This document shows positions 7,258 to 14,467 of a stretch of 19,553 nucleotides of DNA, piece after piece. Below the pieces are notes generated by a model. The model was not told the DNA's origin and made no database searches. It worked only from the letters and a program-made list of their open reading frames with translations. Both the position numbers and the translations under genes were made by a program. The first letter of the stretch is position 1. Each line of letters starts with the position of its first letter. The stretch comes from Phosphoribacter sp035448065 (lineage in GTDB: Bacteria > Actinomycetota > Actinomycetes > Actinomycetales > Dermatophilaceae). Location of the stretch: positions 1 to 19,553 of the forward strand of contig DAOTIG010000057.1 of the NCBI GenBank assembly GCA_035448065.1, read 5' to 3'.

Positions 7258-8712
7258 ATGTCGGACGAGGTCACCCGGGACAACCCGGACGAGAAGGCCA
7301 GCGCAGACCGGTGGGCGGCCTTCATGGCCGGCGGCCGCTACACGCCGGAGCACGAGCACGCGACCCCCGCCGAGTCGGCGGACAGCCCGCTCGACGACGA
7401 CGCCCACATTCCCACCACCCGGGTCAGCCCGGCGCCGGCCCCGGTTCAGGACTCCGCCAGCGAGAGCACCGGACGGTATGCCGCGCGGCACGAGTCGCCC
7501 GCGTCGTCCACCGGATCGCCGGCACCAGCCCAGGGGGGCTCCCCTGCTGAGCCCGCGCAGGCCGAGCACTCGGCTGAGACCTCGCGGGCCGAGCACGCCC
7601 CCACCGAGGCGCTTCCGCAGGTGGCACCGACCGCCCGGATGCCCCGGTTCGAGCCCTCGTCGGAGGCTCGTGGCCAGGCGCCGGGGCCCGCCCGCGAGGC
7701 CGGCCAGTTGGCGTCGGACCAGCCGTGGCCCGGCTATCCGAGTGTCCCGCCGCCGCCGGGACACCCCGCCCACCGACCCGGTCCGGCCGCCGCGCCCAGC
7801 GCCGGACAGAGCGGTGCACCCTCGGTCGGCTCGCCGAGCCCGGCTGGACCGCCGCCCCCACCGCCGCCCTACGGCCAGCAGCCGGCACCCAGCGGGTCAC
7901 CATCGCCCTACGGTCCGCCGTCCGGGTCGGGCAGCCCCTATGGCCAGCAGCAGCCGACCAGCCCGCCGTCGCCCTACGGGCAGCCCGGTCAGTCCGGCGG
8001 CTTCTCGCCCTACGGCAGCCAGCCCGGCCAGGGCAGCCCGCCGGCCCCGGCGTCCCCTTACGGCCAGCCCGGCTCCTCGTCCTACGGACAGCCTGGGCAG
8101 TCCACCTCCCCCTACGGTCAGCCGGGTCAGGGATCCTCCCCCTACGGACAGCCGAGCCAGCCCGGCTCCCCCTACGGTCAGCCGAGCCAGGGTTCCTCGC
8201 CCTACGGTCAGCCGAGCCAGGGCTCCTCGCCCTACGGTCAGCCGAGCCAGGGTCCCTCCCCCTACGGACAGCCGTCCTCCCCCTACGGTCAGCCGAGCCA
8301 GGGCTTCTCGCCCTACGGTCAGCCGGCCCAGCCCACCTCGCCCTACGGCGCACCGGGCCAGCAGTCGCCCTATGGCCAGCCGCAGTCGCCCTACGGCGCC
8401 AACCCGTATGCCGCGCCTGGGGGCTATCCGGGCCAGGCGGCATACCCCGGCGGCTATCAGGCGCAGCCCGCGGTGGCGCCGAAGAACACGTCGGCGATCA
8501 TCCTGCTCGCCGCGTCGATCCTCGGCATCGTGGCGACCGGGCTGATCGGGCCGCCGAGCGCGATCATGTCCATCCTGGCCATGCGCGACAACGCGAAGAG
8601 CCCCGCGAAGGCCGCGAAGACGACCAAGCTGGGCTGGATCGTCTTCGCGGTCAACGTCGCCATCGGCATCCCCCTGGTCTGGTGGATCCTCTCGATGATG
8701 CGCAACCGCTGA
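7258..8712 (+). CDS. Proline/glutamine-rich SPYGQ-repeat membrane protein
   Basis: The product has 484 residues and no recognised enzymatic domain. Residues 1-200 are acidic then Pro/Ala/Ser-rich; residues 200-390 are a low-complexity tract with thirteen PYGQ motifs, including a near-perfect array with a 10-residue period; the last 75 residues hold two hydrophobic helices (TSAIILLAASILGIVATGLIG and WIVFAVNVAIGIPLVWWIL) separated by a basic loop with four Lys. The layout, a long disordered N-terminus followed by a short two-helix anchor, is like actinobacterial DUF4190 or CD225-type proteins, but I do not assign either. The disordered part would face the cytoplasm or cell surface depending on topology. 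The stop lies 4 nt before the XPB start, so the two are probably cotranscribed. High copy of near-identical repeats implies length variation among strains. Confidence 0.8.
   Translation: MSDEVTRDNPDEKASADRWAAFMAGGRYTPEHEHATPAESADSPLDDDAHIPTTRVSPAPAPVQDSASESTGRYAARHESPASSTGSPAPAQGGSPAEPAQAEHSAETSRAEHAPTEALPQVAPTARMPRFEPSSEARGQAPGPAREAGQLASDQPWPGYPSVPPPPGHPAHRPGPAAAPSAGQSGAPSVGSPSPAGPPPPPPPYGQQPAPSGSPSPYGPPSGSGSPYGQQQPTSPPSPYGQPGQSGGFSPYGSQPGQGSPPAPASPYGQPGSSSYGQPGQSTSPYGQPGQGSSPYGQPSQPGSPYGQPSQGSSPYGQPSQGSSPYGQPSQGPSPYGQPSSPYGQPSQGFSPYGQPAQPTSPYGAPGQQSPYGQPQSPYGANPYAAPGGYPGQAAYPGGYQAQPAVAPKNTSAIILLAASILGIVATGLIGPPSAIMSILAMRDNAKSPAKAAKTTKLGWIVFAVNVAIGIPLVWWILSMMRNR
8107..8337 (+). repeat. 30-bp tandem array encoding SPYGQPSQGx
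   Basis: Units begin at 8107, 8137, 8167, 8197, 8227, 8257, 8278 and 8308; all have a 30-bp period except the unit at 8257, which is 21 bp and lacks three codons. Less regular copies extend on both sides from about 7870 to 8400. The array stays in frame throughout and the units at 8197 and 8227 are almost identical at the DNA level. Confidence 0.9.
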
Positions 8713-8716
8713 CCGG

Positions 8717-10351
8717 ATGGCCGACGGACCACTCATCGTCCAGAGCGACAAGACGCTCCTGCTCGAGGTCGACCACCCGCAGGCCGAGGCGGCCCGCCGG
8801 GCGATCGCTCCGTTCGCCGAGCTCGAGCGGGCGCCCGAGCATGTGCACACCTACCGGGTGACGCCGCTCGGGCTCTGGAACGCGCGCGCGGCCGGACACG
8901 ACGCCGAGCAGGTCGTCGACGCGCTCCTCACGCACAGCCGGTATGCCGTGCCGCAGGCCCTGCTCGTCGACATCGCCGACACGATGGCCCGCTATGGCCG
9001 GCTCACCCTCGAGAAGCACCCCACACATGGCCTCGTACTGCACACGACGGACCGCCCGGTGCTCGAGGAAGTGTTGCGGCACAAGCGGATCCAGCCCATG
9101 GTGGGCGAGCGGGTCGACGCCGACACGGTGCTCGTCCACCCGTCGGAGCGCGGGCACCTCAAGCAGCAGCTGCTCAAGATCGGCTGGCCGGCCGAGGACC
9201 TCGCCGGCTATGTCGACGGCGAGGCCCATCCGATCGCGCTCGTCGAGGACGGCTGGACGATGCGGCCCTACCAGCGGCACGCCGTCGACGGCTTCTGGCA
9301 CGGCGGGTCGGGAGTCGTCGTGCTGCCGTGCGGTGCGGGCAAGACGATCGTCGGCGCCGGGGCGATGGCGGCCGCGAGCGCGACAACGCTCATCCTCGTG
9401 ACGAACACCGTGGCTGCCCGACAGTGGCGCGACGAGCTGTTGCGGCGAACCACGTTGACCGAGAACGAGATCGGCGAGTACTCAGGCAGCCGCAAGGAGA
9501 TCCGGCCGGTCACCATCGCGACCTACCAGGTGCTGTCGGTCCGCCGGAAGGGCGTCTATCCGCACCTCGAGCTGCTGGACGCCCGCGATTGGGGCCTGGT
9601 CGTCTACGACGAGGTGCACCTGCTGCCGGCACCGGTCTTCCGGATGACCGCCGACCTGCAGGCCCGCCGGCGACTGGGGCTCACCGCGACCCTGGTCCGC
9701 GAGGACGGCCGCGAGTCCGACGTCTTCTCGCTCATCGGGCCCAAGCGCTTCGACGCGCCGTGGAAGGACATCGAGGCGCAGGGCTACATCGCACCGGCCG
9801 ACTGCGTCGAGGTGCGGGTGACCCTGCCCGAGGGCGAGCGGATGGCGTATGCCGTGGCCGAGCCTGAGGAGCGCTACCGGCTCGCGTCCTGCACGCCGAG
9901 CAAGGACCGCGTCGTCGAGCGGCTGGTGGCGCGGCATACCGGCGAGCCCACCCTTGTGATCGGTCAGTATCTCGACCAGCTCGACACTCTCGCAGGGCGA
10001 TTGGATGCTCCGCTGATCACCGGGGAGACGACGGTCAAGGAGCGACAGCGGCTCTTCGACGCCTTCCGCGCCGGCGAGATCCCGCTGCTCGTCGTGTCCA
10101 AGGTGGCGAACTTCTCGATCGACCTGCCCGAGGCCTCGGTGGCGATCCAGGTGTCGGGGACCTTCGGATCGCGTCAGGAGGAGGCGCAGCGGCTTGGGCG
10201 GCTGTTGCGGCCCAAGGGCGACGGGCGCACCGCGCACTTCTACACGGTCGTGTCGCGGGACACCGTCGACGCCGACTTCGCCGCGCACCGGCAGCGCTTC
10301 CTCGCCGAGCAGGGCTACGCCTATCGGATCGTCGACGCCGACGACCTCTGA
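8717..10351 (+). CDS. DNA repair helicase XPB (bacterial ERCC3/Rad25 family)
   Basis: The product has 544 residues and is a superfamily 2 ATP-dependent 3'-5' DNA helicase/translocase. Residues 5-115 form the N-terminal helicase-associated domain shared with the protein at 3934. The helicase core shows motif I CGAGKT (Lys209), motif II DEVH (Asp298), motif III GLTATLVREDGRE, and motif VI QRLGRLLRP (Gln491 to Arg498); motif Ia-like LVTNTVAARQW lies between. The RED-like motif of XPB appears as RED within LVREDGR. Length fits bacterial XPB. The ATG at 8717 is 4 nt after the preceding stop with no clear ribosome site, which points to translational coupling. Bacterial XPB is thought to act in DNA repair or recombination, since these bacteria also have UvrABCD; the precise role here is inferred. 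Confidence 0.95.
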   Translation: MADGPLIVQSDKTLLLEVDHPQAEAARRAIAPFAELERAPEHVHTYRVTPLGLWNARAAGHDAEQVVDALLTHSRYAVPQALLVDIADTMARYGRLTLEKHPTHGLVLHTTDRPVLEEVLRHKRIQPMVGERVDADTVLVHPSERGHLKQQLLKIGWPAEDLAGYVDGEAHPIALVEDGWTMRPYQRHAVDGFWHGGSGVVVLPCGAGKTIVGAGAMAAASATTLILVTNTVAARQWRDELLRRTTLTENEIGEYSGSRKEIRPVTIATYQVLSVRRKGVYPHLELLDARDWGLVVYDEVHLLPAPVFRMTADLQARRRLGLTATLVREDGRESDVFSLIGPKRFDAPWKDIEAQGYIAPADCVEVRVTLPEGERMAYAVAEPEERYRLASCTPSKDRVVERLVARHTGEPTLVIGQYLDQLDTLAGRLDAPLITGETTVKERQRLFDAFRAGEIPLLVVSKVANFSIDLPEASVAIQVSGTFGSRQEEAQRLGRLLRPKGDGRTAHFYTVVSRDTVDADFAAHRQRFLAEQGYAYRIVDADDL

Positions 10352-10388
10352 CACCTTGGCACAGCTAGGTCTCGTCCCCGGTGGGAGG

Positions 10389-11015
<627 letters not shown>

Positions 11016-11028
11016 GGCCGTCACGCTA
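11016..11028 (-). promoter_or_regulatory. -10 box for a leaderless transcript
   Basis: On the minus strand TAGCGT (11028-11023) is followed after 7 nt by the ATG at 11015. No Shine-Dalgarno sequence is present. This is the second clear leaderless arrangement in the window. Confidence 0.55.
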
Positions 11029-11084
11029 CCGGCGGCCCCGCGACCCGGCCCGGTGGACGCTGCAGGCCTTCTGCGCGGATACGC

Positions 11085-11143
11085 GGTGGTGGGCCCCTCC
11101 ACCACCGGGTAGCCGGGCTACCCCCACCCGGGCCGGAGCCCGG
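11085..11143. terminator. Three tandem GC-rich hairpins
   Basis: Three adjoining stem-loops can be drawn: GGTGGTGG/CCACCACC (11085-11092 with 11099-11106, 6-nt loop), GGGTAG/CTACCC (11107-11112 with 11118-11123), and CCGGGC/GCCCGG (11128-11133 with 11138-11143, 4-nt loop). They follow the stop of the minus-strand gene at 11188 and precede the promoter of the next minus-strand gene, so termination between the two is the likely role. No U tract follows. Confidence 0.5.
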
Positions 11144-11187
11144 ACCACCCTCCCGACCCTCCGGCGCCAGAGGCCGACTGTCGCGGC

Positions 11188-11577
11188 CTAGCGCGCGAGA
11201 GCCGCGAGCAGGGCTCGCGCATAGGCTCGCTCGGCGTCGAGGTCGGTATGCCGCGTGCCGTCGATCAGCGTGACGACGGCTCCGCCCGGCACCGCCTCGA
11301 GCCGAGCGAACCTGTCTCCCAACGCCGTTCGAAGCTGATCCTCGCGAGGCAGCCAGAGCACGTCCTCGAGGGCCACCGAGTCCAGCGCCCACTCGACGGT
11401 GCCGTTGAAGCCGATGACCGTGCCGTCGACGAACTCGTGCACGTCGGCGGTGAGGTCCGACAGCACGAAGACGTCCGACTCCATCCCGGCCACCCGCACG
11501 ACAAATCGGTCGCCGGGTGCCGGAGCCCACGGCATACCGGCGTCGTGCAGGGCGGCGGCGAGCTCGACGAAGGTCAC
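11188..11577 (-). CDS. Small conserved actinobacterial protein (sometimes labelled CpaE-like)
   Basis: The product has 129 residues and is soluble, with the conserved-looking segments APAPGDRFVV, DVFVLSDLTADVHEF, GTVIGFNGTVEWALDSV and WLPREDQLRTALGDRF. I recall similar short actinobacterial proteins carrying the label pilus assembly protein CpaE, but this one has no P-loop or receiver domain, so that label says nothing useful about it. The GTG at 11577 is used as start; no Shine-Dalgarno sequence is visible before it, so it may be leaderless. It is divergent from the HtrA-type protease across 110 bp (11578-11687), in which I find no clear promoter. Function unknown. Confidence 0.72.
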   Translation of the reverse strand: MTFVELAAALHDAGMPWAPAPGDRFVVRVAGMESDVFVLSDLTADVHEFVDGTVIGFNGTVEWALDSVALEDVLWLPREDQLRTALGDRFARLEAVPGGAVVTLIDGTRHTDLDAERAYARALLAALAR

Positions 11578-11687
11578 CTACGACAGTGTGCGGCACGAGC
11601 GATGCACAGGGTCGCCACAGGCAAACACCAGCGGGCTGCCACATTCGGGACGTGTGCTGTGCGGACAGACCGAGCCCAGGAGCGCCG

Positions 11688-12974
11688 ATGACCCTCGACA
11701 CCCGCCCACCCAGCGGTCCGCAGCCTTTCGACCCCTGGCCGCAGCCGGCCACCACCCAGGCTCCGCCGGCCTTCCAGCAGCCCACGGCGTGGGGCGCTGA
11801 GCCGAATCGGGTTGCACCGCAGGAGCGCTCGGGACGACGCAGGGTGGCTGAGCTGTCGCTCGTTGCGCTCCTCTCGGCCGGTCTGGCGACCGGAGGCACG
11901 TATGCCGTGGCGCGGACGACCGGACCGGCGGCGGCGCCGGCGACCGCCAGCCAGTCGGCCGCGCTGCCCCAGGTGAACGCGCCGGTCGTCCAGGCGAACG
12001 GCAGTACGCCGGACTGGACCGCGACGGCCAAGGCGGTGTCGCCCAGCGTGGTCGCCATCGCGGTCTCCGGACCGCAGGGCGAGGGCGAGGGCAGTGGCGT
12101 GGTCATCGACACGGCCGGCCACGTGCTCACGAACAATCACGTCGCGACCGGCGGCGGCAGCGGCGCGACCTTGCGGGTCACGCTCGACGACGGCCGCACG
12201 TATGCCGCGACCATCGTCGGCACCGACCCGTCAACGGATCTCGCGGTGCTGCAGCTGACCAACCCGCCGAGCGACCTGCGGCCGATCTCCTTCGGCGACT
12301 CGAAGGCGCTGGCCGTCGGCGACCCGGTGATGGCGGTCGGCAATCCACTCGGGCTGGCCGGCACCGTGACGACCGGCATCGTCAGCGCGCTCGACCGACC
12401 GGTGTCGACCGGCAGCTCGCAGCAGCAGCCGCCGCGCGGCGGTGCGAGCTCGGCGGACACCGTCGTGACCAATGCGATCCAGACCTCGGCGGCGATCAAC
12501 CCCGGCAACTCCGGCGGCGCGCTCGTCGACGCGAGCGGTCGGCTGGTCGGGATCAACTCGGCGATCGCCTCGCTCGGCGGCAGCACCGGGTCGGGGCAGG
12601 GCGGCAACATCGGCATCGGCTTCGCGATCCCGTCGAACACCGCCAAGCTGATCACCGAGCAGCTCATCGCCACCGGGACCGCTCAGCATGCCTACCTCGG
12701 GGTGTCGAGCGCCGACGGCACAGCCACGACCGGCACCGCCACCCGCGAGGCCGCCGTCGTGAGGACGGTCGCGGCCGGCTCACCCGCCGCGCAGGCCGGG
12801 CTGCAGGCGGGCGACGCGGTCGTTGCCCTCGACGGTCGTCGAGTCGACTCCTCCCTCGGGCTGGTCGCGGCGATCCGCGAGCAGCGGGTCGGGGCCACCG
12901 TCACCCTGACGGTCGTGCGCGGGGGCCAGACCCTCGACGTCAAGGTCGCCCTGGCCGCCCGCCCCCAGGCCTGA
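11688..12974 (+). CDS. HtrA/DegP-type membrane-anchored serine protease with PDZ domain
   Basis: The product has 428 residues: a Pro-rich cytoplasmic N-terminus (1-45), one membrane helix (about 50-72, VAELSLVALLSAGLATGGTYAVA), a Ser/Ala/Thr-rich linker, a trypsin-like protease domain (about 105-320), and one PDZ domain (about 335-425). The catalytic triad is visible: His151 in LTNNHV, Asp184 in STDLAVL and Ser275 in GNSGGAL. This matches the S1C family of extracytoplasmic quality-control proteases, of which actinobacteria carry several (PepA/PepD/HtrA types). The ATG at 11688 follows AGGAG by 5 nt (11678-11682); an upstream open frame is a shadow. The stop lies 2 nt before a 102-bp palindromic element that probably terminates the transcript. 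Confidence 0.92.
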   Translation: MTLDTRPPSGPQPFDPWPQPATTQAPPAFQQPTAWGAEPNRVAPQERSGRRRVAELSLVALLSAGLATGGTYAVARTTGPAAAPATASQSAALPQVNAPVVQANGSTPDWTATAKAVSPSVVAIAVSGPQGEGEGSGVVIDTAGHVLTNNHVATGGGSGATLRVTLDDGRTYAATIVGTDPSTDLAVLQLTNPPSDLRPISFGDSKALAVGDPVMAVGNPLGLAGTVTTGIVSALDRPVSTGSSQQQPPRGGASSADTVVTNAIQTSAAINPGNSGGALVDASGRLVGINSAIASLGGSTGSGQGGNIGIGFAIPSNTAKLITEQLIATGTAQHAYLGVSSADGTATTGTATREAAVVRTVAAGSPAAQAGLQAGDAVVALDGRRVDSSLGLVAAIREQRVGATVTLTVVRGGQTLDVKVALAARPQA

Positions 12975-12976
12975 CC

Positions 12977-13078
12977 CGACACGCCGGGGTCTCCCGGAGT
13001 AACCGCTTACCTGGGCATCCGTGCCGTACGGCACGGATGCCCAGGTAAGCGGTTACTCCGGGAAGGGGCGGCGTGTCG
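12977..13078. repeat. 102-bp palindromic element, copy 1
   Basis: The element is symmetric about 13027/13028. Its core, 12992-13063, is a 72-bp perfect palindrome with no spacer (centre GCCGTACGGC). After a short unpaired stretch the outer arms CGACACGCCG (12977-12986) and CGGCGTGTCG (13069-13078) also pair. The inner 64 bp are identical to those of copy 2 at 17215-17316; differences are confined to the unpaired stretch (four bases on the left, one on the right). It starts 2 bp after the stop of the protease gene, so it could end that transcript. It encodes no protein of its own. Confidence 0.95.
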
Positions 13079-13128
13079 CGGGGCCGCGGGAGGACCTAGG
13101 TCCACGGCCGTCCGGATCGGGCCAGGGC

Positions 13129-13177
13129 TAGCGTGGAAGAGCAGGCGGAACATGCCTGAGCCCTTGTCCACGTGGAG
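13129..13177 (+). promoter_or_regulatory. Putative promoter and ribosome site of the ATP-citrate-lyase-like operon
   Basis: TAGCGT at 13129-13134 matches the -10 hexamer used by the gene at 11015 and lies just after the first palindrome. Transcription from near 13141 would give a leader of about 42 nt. GGAG at 13174-13177 sits 5 nt before the ATG at 13183. No -35 consensus is evident. Confidence 0.45.
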
Positions 13178-13182
13178 CCCAT

Positions 13183-14451
13183 ATGAACGTCACCGGGATG
13201 CTGCACGGCGCGCCGATCCTGCGGTTCGCCGGATTCCCCACCCCCGAGGTCCTCGGCCCGGCCGCGACCGAGCAGGAGATCAAGGACCTCATCCAGCGAC
13301 ACGGCGAAATCCTCATCAAGCCGGTCTTCAAGGGGGGCATCGGCAAGAAGGGGAAGGCGGGGCTCATCGGCAGAGCCAGTGACCTCGCCACCGCCCTCGC
13401 GGAGAAGGAGCGGCTCTACTTCGTCGAGCACCGGGTCGGCAGCCAGGTGGCCAAGGCCAACGGCGTCACCTACGAGCAGCTCGTCCCAGCTCAGCACGAG
13501 ATCTACGTCTCGCTCACCGACTCGACCCACTTCCGGGCCCCGACGCTCACCATCACGCACCACGGCGGCGTGGGCATCGAGGAGCTGCCCAAGGACCAGG
13601 TCGCCCAGGTGCCCTTCGAGTCCCTCACCGGGATGAAGGCCTTCGTCGTCGCCAACGCGCTGCGCTCGATCGGCGCGCCGCGCGAGGTCGTCTCGCCGCT
13701 CGTGCAGCACCTGCCCGACCTGTGGGAGCTCTTCCACGAGTTCGGCATGACGACCCTCGAGCTCAACCCGATCCGGATGCGCGCCGACGGCGACGGCCAC
13801 CTCACGCCGATCGCCTGCGACTTCAAGTGCGGCTTCGACCGCGACGACCCGCGGGTGGACCGGCTCGGGCTGCCTCGCTCGCTCTTCTCGGTGACCTACT
13901 CCGACTTCGAGCACGAGGTCAACCAGCTGCGCACCTACCAGGGGCAGAGCGACGTCTACGTCGTCAACCCGCACGGCACGATCCTCGCGCCGACCTTCGG
14001 CGGTGGGGCGAACTCGCTCGTCTCCGAGCTGCTCGGCGACGACGCGATCATCTCCTCGGACTTCGGCGGCAACCCGCCCTACCCGAAGATGAAGGAGCTG
14101 GCCCGGATCTGCTACCGCTACTGGCTGCCGCAGACCAACGTCCTCTTCGTCATCGGCGGCAAGGCGAACAACACCGACATCTTCGAGACCTTCCGGGCGA
14201 TGGCCGACGCCTTGCGCGAGTACGTCGCCAGTCACGGACCAACGCCGCTGTATGCCGTGGTCGGCCGTGGCGGGCCGCACCTGATCCGGGGCATGGGCGT
14301 GCTGCGGGACACCTTCGACGCCCTGCAGATCCCCTATCGGATGTTCGGCTTCGACTCCGACATGAGCGAGGTCATCAACTATGCCAAGGCCGCCGACGCC
14401 TGGATGAAGGCCGGCGGACGCGAGCAGGTCGCTCGCGTCATGGGACGCTGA
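13183..14451 (+). CDS. ATP-citrate-lyase-like subunit: ATP-grasp plus citrate-binding domain (AclB-like)
   Basis: The product has 422 residues, close to the roughly 400 of bacterial AclB. By eye it follows the N-terminal part of ATP-citrate lyase along its whole length: an ATP-grasp domain with EILIKPVFKGG-GKKGKAGLIG (about residues 42-66), FEHEVNQLRTYQGQSDVYVVNPHGTI, the glycine loop PTFGGGANSLV, then the citrate-binding domain. Residues that I recall as contacting citrate in human ACLY (Asn346, Thr348, Arg379) appear to correspond to Asn329, Thr331 and Arg362 here, while Phe347 is Asn330. Expected role: phosphorylate an enzyme histidine and activate citrate or a similar carboxylate to its CoA ester with the next gene's product, 16 nt downstream. 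Substrate is not proven; succinate or another di/tricarboxylate is possible. Confidence 0.82.
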   Translation: MNVTGMLHGAPILRFAGFPTPEVLGPAATEQEIKDLIQRHGEILIKPVFKGGIGKKGKAGLIGRASDLATALAEKERLYFVEHRVGSQVAKANGVTYEQLVPAQHEIYVSLTDSTHFRAPTLTITHHGGVGIEELPKDQVAQVPFESLTGMKAFVVANALRSIGAPREVVSPLVQHLPDLWELFHEFGMTTLELNPIRMRADGDGHLTPIACDFKCGFDRDDPRVDRLGLPRSLFSVTYSDFEHEVNQLRTYQGQSDVYVVNPHGTILAPTFGGGANSLVSELLGDDAIISSDFGGNPPYPKMKELARICYRYWLPQTNVLFVIGGKANNTDIFETFRAMADALREYVASHGPTPLYAVVGRGGPHLIRGMGVLRDTFDALQIPYRMFGFDSDMSEVINYAKAADAWMKAGGREQVARVMGR

Positions 14452-14467
14452 GAGGAGACGAGAACCC

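Noticed and set aside
8107..8337. CRISPR-like array
   Set aside because: Repeats adjoin with no spacers, stay in frame and encode SPYGQ units inside a gene; no cas genes are near.
10352..10388. Small gene or terminator between XPB and the convergent membrane-protein gene
   Set aside because: The 37-bp gap holds no convincing hairpin or open frame.
13027..13030. Palindrome as an origin or plasmid partition site
   Set aside because: No replication or partition genes are near, and two copies sit at gene ends, which fits terminators or interspersed repeats better.
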